From: JBBAEA01 sp041656175
GTDB lineage: Bacteria > Myxococcota_A > Bradymonadia > UBA4248
Assembly: GCA_041656175.1 (NCBI GenBank)
Contig: JBBAEA010000036.1
Location: 1-26,352 of the forward strand
Length of the DNA stretch: 26,352 nt
Direction: 5' to 3'
Both the position numbers and the translations under genes were made by a program. The notes under the pieces were generated by a model. That model was not told where the DNA came from and ran no database searches. It saw only the letters and a program-made list of their open reading frames with translations. Shown here one piece after another: positions 1 through 8,994 of this stretch. The stretch's first letter is position 1. The number at the start of each line of letters is the position of its first letter.

Positions 1-1093
1 AGTTGAGCGGGGCGTCTTCGAGATAGTAGGCGATGCTTGCAGTATTTTCGAAGGCGAGGTAGCCGCTGTTCGCGGTCGGGTTTGTGGCAAATCGATAAGC
101 GAATTCAAAGCGGTAATGTCTTATGGGGATTCTATAGGCGAGTGCGAGGAAGAACGAGAAAAGTCCTTCGTCGTAATCTTTGTGTTCAAAATGTTTATAT
201 TTGGCGGCGGTATGGGCGTAGAATGATTTGATCTTGAGGTCGATGGCAAATTCAATGGCCCAGGTGGGGACATCTTTGGGGATGTAGCTGTTCTGCGCGC
301 TGAGTTCCTGAACCGTTTCTCGCCAGAATCCAGCAGCGGCGCCAAAGGTCAAAAACGGGTCGTTGTTTTCTACTCCTATGAGCTTGTTGAGGAGGTGGAA
401 CTCGAAGCGTGCAAAGAGTGCGAGGGCGGTTTTGATTTTTTGGTCTAATTTAATGGAGTTGGCCTGAGTTAATGCGACGTGGTAGTTCAATCCCACGTTA
501 TTGAAATCAATGAGATCGGAGAGGAGGGAGAGCCCCAGTCTTCGTCCGGGTGAAAAAGCATCAATGCGTTCGGGTTTTTGGGAATCCGGTGAGTAGTAAC
601 CCGCCGAGGCAATGGAGTCCGAGATAAAGTGCTGAATGTTTTCGGATTGCATGGATTCGAAGTCGAACGGAGGTTTGTAGTGTCCGATACGTAATTGTAA
701 TGCCTCAAAAAAGGCGAGTTCAATGGTGATGTCGGCGGGATTGATGGAGAATTGTTTGTCGCCTTTGTGGTTAATGCCAGCGTTCATATCGAGTGCTGTG
801 CTTGTAAAAACAAAGTCGTTATAGGCGATTTCCATTTGGAGTCGCGCATTGTATAGTTTGAACCCGCTGACAGGCGTGGAGAGCTTTTTTGTATTCCTTG
901 TGGCGGGGAAGTGCTGCTCATAGCCGACACGTAAAAAACCGTTGAGTTCCAAGTCCCAGTCGCCAAGTTCAAAATGTAGGGGGCGAAAGGGTTCTTGTTC
1001 CTCGGCTGCTGCCCGTTGCGGTATGCTTATGCTGAAGATGGCAAGTATTGTCAGGGGAAGAATCAAGCTGACAAAGATAAGGCGATTTAACAT
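1..1093 (-). CDS. Outer-membrane porin-like beta-barrel protein (3' end beyond window)
   Basis: An open frame of 364 codons starts at an ATG at 1093-1091 on the minus strand and runs off the left edge without a stop, so the C-terminus is missing. The N-terminus is a clear signal peptide: a basic start (MLNRL), about 20 hydrophobic residues, then an Ala-rich cleavage region near AAAEEQ. The rest alternates short aromatic and charged strands typical of an outer-membrane barrel, with stretches such as FLRVGYEQHF, LQLRIGHYKPPFDFESMQ and FSPGRRLGLSL. These resemble the phosphate-selective porin (OprP/OprO, Porin_O_P) pattern of 'RxGxxKxPF'. Likely role: outer-membrane channel; substrate unknown. 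The start is preceded by a weak AGAGAA ribosome site. The gene diverges from the kinase at 1812, with repeats A1/B1 between them. Family assignment is by pattern only. Confidence 0.72.
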   Translation of the reverse strand, partial: MLNRLIFVSLILPLTILAIFSISIPQRAAAEEQEPFRPLHFELGDWDLELNGFLRVGYEQHFPATRNTKKLSTPVSGFKLYNARLQMEIAYNDFVFTSTALDMNAGINHKGDKQFSINPADITIELAFFEALQLRIGHYKPPFDFESMQSENIQHFISDSIASAGYYSPDSQKPERIDAFSPGRRLGLSLLSDLIDFNNVGLNYHVALTQANSIKLDQKIKTALALFARFEFHLLNKLIGVENNDPFLTFGAAAGFWRETVQELSAQNSYIPKDVPTWAIEFAIDLKIKSFYAHTAAKYKHFEHKDYDEGLFSFFLALAYRIPIRHYRFEFAYRFATNPTANSGYLAFENTASIAYYLEDAPLN

Positions 1094-1232
1094 TATATTC
1101 TCTATTAAGCTTATGTACGCAGAGTTGTGGAGTGTTGCTGTAATAATGAGCCAGCTGCATTCTCGAGTCGAGGATAATTCGGATTTACGGGTCTAGGCTG
1201 TGTTTCGGAAGCAGCGTCTACTACGTGGGTGT

Positions 1233-1238
1233 ATTATA
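1233..1238 (-). promoter_or_regulatory. Candidate -10 box upstream of the porin gene
   Basis: A perfect TATAAT reads on the minus strand about 140 bases upstream of the porin ATG. The region 16-18 bases further upstream holds only a poor -35 match, so this is a weak prediction. The leader between this box and the ATG shows no obvious riboswitch-like structure. Confidence 0.3.
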
Positions 1239-1350
1239 CGGTATTTCTTTTTTCAGCAGAAACCGCCGTTATCTTCTGCAATATAGAATCTTGTTTGTCC
1301 TTATGCAAGTTTGCGAATGTCCTATGCATACGTGTTCGGGGGGCAGGCAA

Positions 1351-1521
1351 GCGCAAAGTCGTATATTTGGCTGATTTTAAGTTTTTTTTGTGGGGGAAGT
1401 ATCCCCCTACGTGTCAACCCCGCGCGGTGCGCGGGTTTGACACTACCCCCTCCGCGGGGACACCCCGCGACGCCCCGTCTGGTTTTTGGCCAAAATAAAG
1501 TTTTGGGCTTTCCCTACTGCA
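1351..1521 (+). repeat. Structured intergenic repeat, type A, copy A1
   Basis: This copy starts with GCGCAAAGTCGTATATTTGG, passes a T-run, and then has three successive hairpins. Hairpin 1 is GGGGGAAGTATCCCCC at 1392-1407. A long stem lies at 1411-1443, with outer arms GTGTCAA/TTGACAC and inner arms CCCGCGC/GCGCGGG. Hairpin 3 is CGCGGGG-ACA-CCCCGCG at 1453-1469. A conserved CGCCCCGTC and a TTTTTGGC tail follow. The same order is found at 6599, 10912 (inverted) and 23793. It abuts copy B1 tail to tail. Open frames through it are by-products of the repeat. Confidence 0.85.
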
Positions 1522-1668
1522 GAGGGGGGAGCCAAAGACCCCCGAGCAAAGGGCGCTGCGAACATATACACCGTGAAGGCTCGGCAAGGCCGAGACTTCA
1601 CGGTGTATATTATGGTCGCTGTCGCAATTTGCGAGGAGGCTTTGGCGAGGGGGGAAACTTCCCCCTCA
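1522..1668 (-). repeat. Structured intergenic repeat, type B, copy B1
   Basis: Read on the minus strand, this copy begins with the same head hairpin as type A (1649-1665), continues with TCGCCAAAGCCTCCTCGC, and contains a long hairpin. It ends with GGTCTTTGGCTCCCCCCTC (1522-1540). The internal hairpin at 1564-1610 has 15-bp perfect arms (ATATACACCGTGAAG and its complement) plus an inner CTCGGC/GCCGAG stem. Together A1 and B1 fill most of the gap between the porin and kinase genes. The remaining bases (1094-1350 and 1669-1811) show no gene. Confidence 0.82.
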
Positions 1669-1811
1669 AGAACAAAGGCATGAAATTGTGCAATCACCTT
1701 GTACTGTGCGCAAAACGAGAGAGTTCGTATAGAATGATCATCATGTAAGTCTTGAAGCGTTGGCAAAAAAATGCGATGTAGGAGCGGGGCGCGGAGGGGG
1801 TGCGCGAGGCG

Positions 1812-4800
1812 ATGATGCGGGAGTTGGAGCCAGGCTACCAGTTAACAGAGCGTTACGTGATCCAGTCTTTGATCGGGCGCGGTGGTATGGGTGAGGTGTA
1901 TTTGGCGTTTGACCAGCATGTGCGGCGCGAGGTGGCGTTGAAGTTGATTCGGCCTGAGCTGAGCATGGAGCCAAAGATGCGGAGACGCTTCTATAAGGAA
2001 GCGCGGGCGTTTTCGTACTTAAAGCATGAGAATATCGTCGAGATCTTTGACTTCGGGCAGAGCAATGACGGGCGATTGTATTTGTCAATGGAGTATGTGA
2101 AGGGGGAGTCGCTGCGGGATTTGCGAAAGTTGGCGTTGCCGACTTCGGTGGTGATCGATTTGGTTTGCCAGCTGCTGGATGCGTTGGCGCATGCGCACGC
2201 GCGCGGGATTGTACACCGTGACTTAAAGTCGGAGAACGTCTTGGTTAAGATGCGCGACGCAAAGTTAATGGTGAAGTTGGTGGATTTTGGCTTGGCGGCT
2301 TTACCACAGTTTGCGGCTGGTCACGAAACAGGATCGGGTGCGATTTTGGGGACGCCGGGCTACATGGCGCCAGAACAGGTGCGCGGAAACCGTGGAACCG
2401 TGGGGCCAGCGACGGATGTCTACTCGATTGGCATCATTTTGTTCGAGATCTTGAGCGGGGAGCTGCCGTTCTCGGGGCGTACGGGAATTGAGACGATCTT
2501 GGCACACATTAACCAAGCAATTCCCCCGCTGACACTGCTACCCCACTTAAGACCTGTGGAGGGCTTGGAAGAGCTGATTCGCAAGGCTTTGGCCAAAAAA
2601 CCTTGGGATCGTTTCGTGAACGCGGCAGAGTTTAGAAGTGCTCTACTTGCGCTAAACGTCGTTGAGGAGCCATTACCCGATATTCCTGAGCTAAAACAGC
2701 TTGCCTACATGTCGTTGAACACGAACGAAGATGTCGATAGCATAGCGCCGACCGAGGATTTTAGCGTTTTACGCCAAGGGACGCGCGCCTTTGATTCTGG
2801 TAGTTATCGATACCCGTCCTCATTGCCAGAGAGTAGTGAGATTAGCGTTGAGCGCTCGAACGAAACGTACGGAAGTTCCATAAGTACGCGGGGTTCAGGG
2901 CTTACAGATGAGCTGAAAATTCGCGTTGGCATGGTGGGGCGCGCTGCGGAGGAAGCAATTTTGCGTGGCTATTACGATGCGCTGAGTAAAGGAAGTGGCG
3001 GCGTTTACTTTATTCGCGCTCCCTTTGGCATGGGTAAGTCGCGCTTACTTCGGAACACGCTGCAGGCTTTCTCGTCGCTGCCTATAAAGATTTTTTCGGC
3101 TTCCTACACGCGGGAGCGTCCAACAGCGCGGGACGGGATGCGGGGAATATTTACCCAAATTTTGGCTTGTGAAAAAATCGAAGACGAGGACTTGTTCGCA
3201 CACCTTAGGGATTTGTTGCGACCCGTGGGTTTGTATGACGAGAAGAATATTCTCGCGATGATACGCTACCTACGTCCCAGCCCGCAGATGGAGCTTGCGC
3301 AAGATCAGCGTATAACGGGCTTACAAGCTGCTGATTTAAGCGTAGAAACTGAATATTTAAACAAGATTTTACAGGCATTTAGTGAAGAGACGCCGCTGCT
3401 GCTCGCCATTGACGATATCCACTGGGGTGCAACGGATTCGCTTTATTTGTTGGAGCTTATCAGCCAAAATGCCGCAAAATCTCGCTCACGTATTTTGGTG
3501 CTTGCGTGTTTTGACGACTCGGAGCTTAGCCCCCTCAATCGCGAGCTCTACAACCTTAGTAATATGAGGCGCTTCCACGCGCTGATGGCGCAAGGCTTTA
3601 CCCTACAACCCTTGGCAAACGATGCGATGCGCAACCTGCTGAGTATAGGGCTAAGTTTGGGAAGCGATGTTTGTGAGTTTATCCTCAATAAGAGTGGCGG
3701 CAACCCAGCTTATGCTATTGCTCTAGCGCAGCATTTGCGAAAAAGCGGTCGGATTACACGCGGAACCCAAGCCGATACGCAGTCGCTCTTTTACTTCGTA
3801 CAAGATGGGAGCAAGGACGTTGGTGAACCCGCGGCGATAGCGCAGGTGTTTAGAACGCGCTTGGATGAAATAGCACTCCAGCTTGGCACGCGCTCGGAGT
3901 TTTACTTCGAGATCCTCATGCGACTCGCCGTCTTTGGCTCTAGCATGACGCAGAAGGAGCTACAGGCATTCCGCGCTTTTGAGACGGATGACGCTCTTAA
4001 ACAGCTATGGCCACAAGCCATTGAGAGCTGGTTAGAGTATAAAATCTTATTTCGCTCTACAAAGAATAACGAAGAAATTTTGTCATTTTCGGATCGCGCC
4101 ATGCGAGGTGTCATTTGTATGGGCGCAAGCTTACGCAAGATTCGGCGCATACACCTTAGCGCCGCCCTTGCTTTGCGCGAGCTATACCACGACTCCCTAA
4201 GCGAAGACGTAGCGCTACAGATCGCCGATCACTTTGAAGCTGCATCCGAAAAAGATCTATCCTATGAGTTTAAGTTTTTCGGCGCACAACTCGCCGAGAA
4301 CAACGCGCGCTTTAATTTAGCTGCACAGCGCTACGCCGAACTTTACGCCATTTTTCGCAAGCGCTTTCCATCTGGAGATGATGCAAGCGTCGATGTAGAA
4401 ACAACGCTATACAGCCCCATTGATTGGACAAAAGCTCTAGTTTCCTTAACAAGACTAGAGATTATTATGGGTAACGATGAAGAAGCCGAATTTTATTTAG
4501 ATCAACTCGCCTATTGCTCACAGCGCTTTCAAGTCGTTCGTCTTACTGGAGAGATGCACCGATTGCGTGCATTGATGTTGTCGCGTCAAGGTAAAATCCC
4601 CGCAGCCATGCTTTCGTACACGACTGCGCGCAACATCTTTTTGGCCGTACACGATGAAAGTGGGGAAGCACAAGCGCTTTTGGGCTGCGCGATGCAAAGC
4701 CTAAAGTCGGGCATGCTCATCGAGGCGCGCCAGTGGGCGCAAGAAGCGGCTGGGATCTTCGAAGAATCGGGTGACTACCTCGGGGTCGCAAGAAGCGAGG

Positions 4801-5744
4801 CATTATCTGCCTACATCAACTTTTTTGGTGGTCTTTTATCGGAGGCTTTGTTTTATTCGGAACGCGCTTCAGCGGTTTTTGTTAGCGCTCACATGCACTA
4901 TGAACACGAGCTCATCCGTTTGCTCGAAAACCTCACTCAACTCCACCACGGTGGTTTTGATACCATTGGGCAAAACTTCACGAGAATAGGCGATGAATTC
5001 CTCAAGATCGGCGATGAGAACATCTCAATATTTGCGAATTTAGCTAAGCTTTTCACCGATATTTTCTCTGACAAGTTAGACAGTGCTCGACAACTTATCA
5101 CGCGTTTGGGCGAGCGCGTTGAAGTGCTGAAAGATGAATACCACTTGGGGTATCTTAAACTTTTTGAGGCTTTAGCGGAGTTTTTTGAAGGGAATCTCGC
5201 ACAAGCTATCGAATGCTGCAAAATCGCCTTAACTAAACTCGACGACAGCGGAGATCGGCGCGGGCTAGCATGGACACACGCCGTTCTCGCGCGCATAGCA
5301 ATTGAGCATGGCCACATCGCGCAGGCGGAGCAGTACTTTAACACGGCGCACGAATATTTTACTCTCTCCAGCGACGCTGTGGGGATCGCCATCGCCGCCG
5401 ACATTTGGGCTCAGATCTGCGTACTCAAAAAGAACTACCCCGACGCCCTACTTGCCTGTAAGGATCAATGTGCCATCGCCGAGAAGCTTGGTTCCAGCAT
5501 CATCGAACTACTCGCATACGCGAGCTTACTAGAAGTTGCCGCACTGAATGCCAACAGCAACCAAATTCATGAAGCGTTCCAAAAACTAAGTCGCATAAAA
5601 TTCAATATCCCCGCACAGCTTCGTAAAACGCTGATTCGCAAGTTGAGTCTCAGTGCGCAGTACCTCGACAGTCTACCATCACCATCGAGCGCAAACCTAA
5701 GTACAAAAAAGGAAGTTTTGCGCTACATCCAAGAGCTAGCATGA
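1812..5744 (+). CDS. Multidomain Ser/Thr protein kinase with AAA ATPase and TPR-like repeats
   Basis: This is a cytoplasmic signalling kinase of about 1310 residues with no TM segment. The Hanks-type kinase domain (about 15-285) is intact: GRGGMG glycine loop at 22-27, catalytic Lys44 in VALKL, HRDLKSEN at 135-142, DFG at 158-160 and APE at 186-188. After a Ser-rich linker comes an AAA/NACHT-like ATPase. Its P-loop, APFGMGKS (Lys409), has Ala in place of the first Gly, and its Walker B is LLLAIDDIHW (Asp534/535). From about 765 to the end it is helical and TPR-like, resembling PknK/MalT-type regulators. Two adjacent ATGs (1812, 1815) follow a GAGG motif; GTG at 1800 is an alternative. The gene overlaps murI by ATGA, so the two are probably co-translated. 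Codon choice in the kinase domain is markedly G-ending (TTG, AAG, GCG), unlike the remainder. The substrate and signal are unknown. Confidence 0.9.
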   Translation: MMRELEPGYQLTERYVIQSLIGRGGMGEVYLAFDQHVRREVALKLIRPELSMEPKMRRRFYKEARAFSYLKHENIVEIFDFGQSNDGRLYLSMEYVKGESLRDLRKLALPTSVVIDLVCQLLDALAHAHARGIVHRDLKSENVLVKMRDAKLMVKLVDFGLAALPQFAAGHETGSGAILGTPGYMAPEQVRGNRGTVGPATDVYSIGIILFEILSGELPFSGRTGIETILAHINQAIPPLTLLPHLRPVEGLEELIRKALAKKPWDRFVNAAEFRSALLALNVVEEPLPDIPELKQLAYMSLNTNEDVDSIAPTEDFSVLRQGTRAFDSGSYRYPSSLPESSEISVERSNETYGSSISTRGSGLTDELKIRVGMVGRAAEEAILRGYYDALSKGSGGVYFIRAPFGMGKSRLLRNTLQAFSSLPIKIFSASYTRERPTARDGMRGIFTQILACEKIEDEDLFAHLRDLLRPVGLYDEKNILAMIRYLRPSPQMELAQDQRITGLQAADLSVETEYLNKILQAFSEETPLLLAIDDIHWGATDSLYLLELISQNAAKSRSRILVLACFDDSELSPLNRELYNLSNMRRFHALMAQGFTLQPLANDAMRNLLSIGLSLGSDVCEFILNKSGGNPAYAIALAQHLRKSGRITRGTQADTQSLFYFVQDGSKDVGEPAAIAQVFRTRLDEIALQLGTRSEFYFEILMRLAVFGSSMTQKELQAFRAFETDDALKQLWPQAIESWLEYKILFRSTKNNEEILSFSDRAMRGVICMGASLRKIRRIHLSAALALRELYHDSLSEDVALQIADHFEAASEKDLSYEFKFFGAQLAENNARFNLAAQRYAELYAIFRKRFPSGDDASVDVETTLYSPIDWTKALVSLTRLEIIMGNDEEAEFYLDQLAYCSQRFQVVRLTGEMHRLRALMLSRQGKIPAAMLSYTTARNIFLAVHDESGEAQALLGCAMQSLKSGMLIEARQWAQEAAGIFEESGDYLGVARSEALSAYINFFGGLLSEALFYSERASAVFVSAHMHYEHELIRLLENLTQLHHGGFDTIGQNFTRIGDEFLKIGDENISIFANLAKLFTDIFSDKLDSARQLITRLGERVEVLKDEYHLGYLKLFEALAEFFEGNLAQAIECCKIALTKLDDSGDRRGLAWTHAVLARIAIEHGHIAQAEQYFNTAHEYFTLSSDAVGIAIAADIWAQICVLKKNYPDALLACKDQCAIAEKLGSSIIELLAYASLLEVAALNANSNQIHEAFQKLSRIKFNIPAQLRKTLIRKLSLSAQYLDSLPSPSSANLSTKKEVLRYIQELA

Positions 5745-6559
5745 ATTTAGCCCCTAGTAACGACGCAGCCATCGGCATCTTTGACAGCGGCTTTGGTGGC
5801 CTAACCGTCATGGACGCAATTCGCAGAGTTCTACCACACGAGAATTTGCTCTACTTGGGCGACACGGCGCGTGTACCCTATGGAAACAAAACGCCACAAA
5901 CCATTATACGTTACTCCAACGCCTGTGCCTCACTACTCGTTTCACGCGGGATAAAAGCGCTGGTTATAGCCTGTAATACCGCGTCCGCGCACGCTGTCGA
6001 AGAACTACGAGAGCGCTACGACATACCCGTTTTCGGCGTCATACAACCCGTTGCACAGTTTGCCCAAGCCTTAAGCAAATCTGGACATATTGCCGTTATC
6101 GGCACGCGCGCTACGGTGACTAGCGGTGCATACGTACGGGCGCTAAAACGCTATAGACCAGAGTTGCAGATTAGCCAAACCGCTTGCCCCCTCTTTGTTC
6201 CCTTGGTCGAAGAAGGCTGGTGCTCGCACCCCGTAACCGACATGGTCTGCCGCGAGTACCTCGGTGATATCGCGAGAACCACAGCCGACACCATCATTTT
6301 GGCTTGCACCCACTACCCGCTGCTTCGCCATAGTATCGTAAAATGCCTAGACGAACTCGGACACCATGCCCAACTTTGTGATTGCGCCAGTTCAACCGCC
6401 GATTATGTACGTAAAACCCTTGCAAAGGCGAATTTAATGCGACAACACGGAGAAGGTGAGTACAAATATCTAGTTACCGATGATCCACATAACTTTGTGC
6501 GGCTTGGACAGAGTCTTATGAAAGCTCGCTTCGATGATGTAGAGCATGTTGACCTCTAG
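5741..6559 (+). CDS. murI: Glutamate racemase
   Basis: Converts L-glutamate to D-glutamate for peptidoglycan precursors in the cytoplasm. The length of 272 residues is normal. All key motifs are present: FDSGFGGLTV with Asp15/Ser16, LGDTARVPYGNK at 39-50, the first catalytic cysteine in VIACNTASA (Cys78), and the second in LACTHYPLL (Cys189, His191). It starts inside the end of the kinase gene (ATGA overlap), which implies translational coupling. It is followed by repeat A2 and no clear intrinsic terminator. Two 56-base pieces of this gene and its 3' flank recur at 10663-10776 as a decayed copy. Confidence 0.95.
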   Translation: MNLAPSNDAAIGIFDSGFGGLTVMDAIRRVLPHENLLYLGDTARVPYGNKTPQTIIRYSNACASLLVSRGIKALVIACNTASAHAVEELRERYDIPVFGVIQPVAQFAQALSKSGHIAVIGTRATVTSGAYVRALKRYRPELQISQTACPLFVPLVEEGWCSHPVTDMVCREYLGDIARTTADTIILACTHYPLLRHSIVKCLDELGHHAQLCDCASSTADYVRKTLAKANLMRQHGEGEYKYLVTDDPHNFVRLGQSLMKARFDDVEHVDL

Positions 6560-6598
6560 AGAAGGTCTGATTTATTCGATGTTTATGTTTTTTACTTT

Positions 6599-6724
6599 TG
6601 TGGGGGAAGTTTCCCCCTACGCCGCAACCCCTCGCTGTGCGCGGGTTTGCGCCTACCCCCTCCGCGGGGACACCCCGCGACGCCCCGTCCATTTTTGGCG
6701 AAAAAGAGCTTTGCGGTCGCCCTA
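6599..6724 (+). repeat. Structured intergenic repeat, type A, copy A2
   Basis: Contains hairpin 1 (6602-6617), the long stem (about 6623-6650, outer arms CGCAA/TTGCG instead of GTGTCAA/TTGACAC) and hairpin 3 (6663-6679). The tail TTTTTGGCGAAAAAGAGC leads into TTTGCGGTCGCCCTA. The left arm CGCAAAGTC seen in A1 and A3 is missing, so the element is truncated on the murI side. It fills most of the 219-base gap between murI and the convergent efflux operon. Confidence 0.83.
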
Positions 6725-6778
6725 AGATATCGGGGCATGCGTCACCGTTTTCAATGAACTGAGCAGACTGAGCCCAAA

Positions 6779-7906
6779 TCAGCCCACAGACCGAGCAAGC
6801 TTCATGCGGTGCGCTACAAACGCTGCCAACATCAAAACCACCATAAACCCGAGCATAATCATCCAGCCCTGCGAAAACCCCAATATCCCGCCAACAGAGG
6901 GATCCATGCCGAATACCACTCCACGCATTTGACTCAAACCGTAGGTATTCGGGATGCCGAGTGCGATGGCTCGCAATGCACCTGTGGCATACTTAATCGA
7001 AGCCGTCGCACCAGATAAAAACCACAGAATAATCGTTGTCGCCATCGTAAAGACAGCCGCGCCACTGAAATTATCCGTTAGCAACGCTGTTACAACGGCA
7101 AAAAACACATAACACAAACCCAAAACAACGAGTGGCGCAATCATCCCCAAGGCAAATAATCCCAAATTAATTCCCGTGCTCCAATATATAAACAGTGCAT
7201 TAATCGCAGCGCTAATTATACCCGCAAAAAATGCCATGAGAACACGCGCGCACAGTGAGGGCCAAATCCGATGAGGGGATAGGCGGTAGGCATATATCGT
7301 TGCATAATTCTTCTCTTTATAAAACAGATACAGAACATTAAACATGGAACCCAAAAGAAATGACAGGAGAAATACGGCAACCGCAATAATATCAAACCAC
7401 CCGTATTGAGCGTCAACATTGACAATCTCTTCCACCTCAATCCGCAAGTCGCTATTGATTTTCCGCACAAAATCCCATATCCCCTCGTCGAGATACAAGC
7501 GAAGATTCTTAGCCATATCGCTGTTATAATTATTAAAATAATAGCGTATCTGCCCATGATTGCCACTGGATACAGCCCGACTAAAGCCGGGCTCCACAAC
7601 AAGCACTCCGTTGACCTTACCCGCTTCATAAAGTGCAAATGCCGTGTCATAATCACTTTGAACTTCTACAAAATACGGCTTTTGTCCAAGGGGACTGATT
7701 TGAGAAAAAACTGACTCCTCAAAAGTTTTCGAATATTCCCCCTGATCACTGTCTACAAAAGCCAGCTTCAATGAAACAAAATCGCCAAATGTAAGCGCAA
7801 AGACAATTAATATAACCGTTGGCGCTATGATACCAGCGGCTAAAGACTTGGGATCACTGCGAAAAAGAATGAATAACTTCCTCAACTCTGCAAAAAACAA
7901 CCCCAT
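6779..7906 (-). CDS. ABC-2 type transporter permease (second permease of the operon)
   Basis: An inner-membrane subunit of 375 residues in an ABC exporter. The topology is that of the ABC2_membrane_3 / YhhJ-YbhS group. One TM helix lies near the N-terminus (about 23-42, AAGIIAPTVILIVFALTFG). A large extracytoplasmic domain (about 45-170) follows, with the family's 'xVDSDQG...' and 'GKVNGVLVVEPGFS' patterns. Five or so TM helices then occupy 172-370. ATG at 7906 shares one base with the stop of the upstream permease, and a strong GAGGAGG ribosome site lies 8 bases before it. It is last in the order tetR-ATPase-permease-permease. The substrate cannot be read from sequence; drug, lipid or polyketide export is typical for the family. 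Confidence 0.88.
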   Translation of the reverse strand: MGLFFAELRKLFILFRSDPKSLAAGIIAPTVILIVFALTFGDFVSLKLAFVDSDQGEYSKTFEESVFSQISPLGQKPYFVEVQSDYDTAFALYEAGKVNGVLVVEPGFSRAVSSGNHGQIRYYFNNYNSDMAKNLRLYLDEGIWDFVRKINSDLRIEVEEIVNVDAQYGWFDIIAVAVFLLSFLLGSMFNVLYLFYKEKNYATIYAYRLSPHRIWPSLCARVLMAFFAGIISAAINALFIYWSTGINLGLFALGMIAPLVVLGLCYVFFAVVTALLTDNFSGAAVFTMATTIILWFLSGATASIKYATGALRAIALGIPNTYGLSQMRGVVFGMDPSVGGILGFSQGWMIMLGFMVVLMLAAFVAHRMKLARSVG

Positions 7907-8985
7907 TATCTGCCCTCCTCACTGCGTACCAAACGTGTATACGACGCGTTAATGGCGAAAAACAAGGCGAGAAAACTCGCGAATAGAAATGTAAAACCAA
8001 ACACGAGTTTACCCGCGCCTTCAAAATAGCACCAACGCACAATGTCGATACCATACGTCGCGGGATTCAATGAACCCAAAAAATTGGCCACCTCGCCAAA
8101 ATACGACAAAGGCCCAAAACCGCCGCCGCCTACCCAAAACATCAATGATAGCGCCAACGATAGTAAAAATCCGGTCAACGTAGACTGAACATATATCCCG
8201 ATTATCATCCCTAAACACACAAATATTGCGCTCAATATCAAAAACAACGAAAAAAACGCAAACATTTGAACAGGGAAATGACCCGATATCAAGAAAAAGA
8301 TACATAAATATATAGCCATCGACACAAAGCACTTAAAAAGACCCGCACATAACTTACCCACAACAACCGTCCCTGGCCTACATGGCGCGAGTCTCAATAA
8401 CTTCATGGTTCGATTTTCCCACTCACCCGTTATCGAAAACAATCCAAACAATAAGCCCGATAATACCAAGGCAAAAACAAAAACACTCACGCCAAATCCT
8501 GTATCCCATGCAATATCGCCGTCATAAACGGTATGCTCTGAGACTTGAATATTGGAACCTTCGAAGTGCTTAGCAGAAAACTGCAACATTGCTCCCGAAA
8601 GACGATTACGAAAATTCTTCGTCATATTCTCATTCGCATCATTTAAGTAATGCTGAATCTTTCCCGAAAACACTCCTTCGCGTAGCCTCGGCTCCTCCTT
8701 AACAACGATTAAATCGCTATCGGCATTGCTCGGCGGAACCGCCGATGAAGCTTCCGTCAAAAGCAGATAAGGACTGCCATCTGGCGCATTGTACGTAAGC
8801 AGATCCTCTAAAAAAACACTCGTTCCGTCGTCCGAAAAAACCTGCACTGGTAGACTTATGCCCCCCGATAGCATCAGAGAGAATGCAAATAAAAATAACA
8901 AAGGAGAAATAATGGTTACCACATTAAATGCAACGTTTTCCTTTATACACAAAAGCTCTTTAACAAAAATGCCTCTCAAACGCAT
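7906..8985 (-). CDS. ABC-2 type transporter permease (first permease of the operon)
   Basis: A protein of about 359 residues with the same layout as the next gene: N-terminal TM (about 18-42, VVTIISPLLFLFAFSLML), a soluble extracytoplasmic stretch to about 165, then five to six TM helices including GFGVSVFVFALVLSGLLFGLF. The motif ENRTMKLLRLAPCRPGTVVVGKL matches the cytoplasmic coupling segment of ABC-2 permeases. It probably forms a heterodimer with the 6779-7906 product, energised by the 8995-9936 ATPase. ATG at 8985 is preferred because GGGG sits 5-6 bases upstream; a GTG six bases earlier (8991) would lie inside that ribosome site. Confidence 0.87.
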   Translation of the reverse strand: MRLRGIFVKELLCIKENVAFNVVTIISPLLFLFAFSLMLSGGISLPVQVFSDDGTSVFLEDLLTYNAPDGSPYLLLTEASSAVPPSNADSDLIVVKEEPRLREGVFSGKIQHYLNDANENMTKNFRNRLSGAMLQFSAKHFEGSNIQVSEHTVYDGDIAWDTGFGVSVFVFALVLSGLLFGLFSITGEWENRTMKLLRLAPCRPGTVVVGKLCAGLFKCFVSMAIYLCIFFLISGHFPVQMFAFFSLFLILSAIFVCLGMIIGIYVQSTLTGFLLSLALSLMFWVGGGGFGPLSYFGEVANFLGSLNPATYGIDIVRWCYFEGAGKLVFGFTFLFASFLALFFAINASYTRLVRSEEGR

Positions 8986-8994
8986 AAACACCCC

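Noticed and set aside
1382..1410. T-run plus GC hairpin at the heads of the A repeats as intrinsic terminators
   Set aside because: The T-run precedes the hairpin on the plus strand and is an A-run after it on the minus strand, so neither direction gives a hairpin followed by T.
1229..1766. Several overlapping open frames of 65-145 codons on both strands
   Set aside because: They lie inside repeats A1/B1. Similar peptides (for example containing NPARCAGLTLPPPRGHPATP) appear again at A3 because the DNA repeats, not because of protein conservation. No ribosome sites fit.
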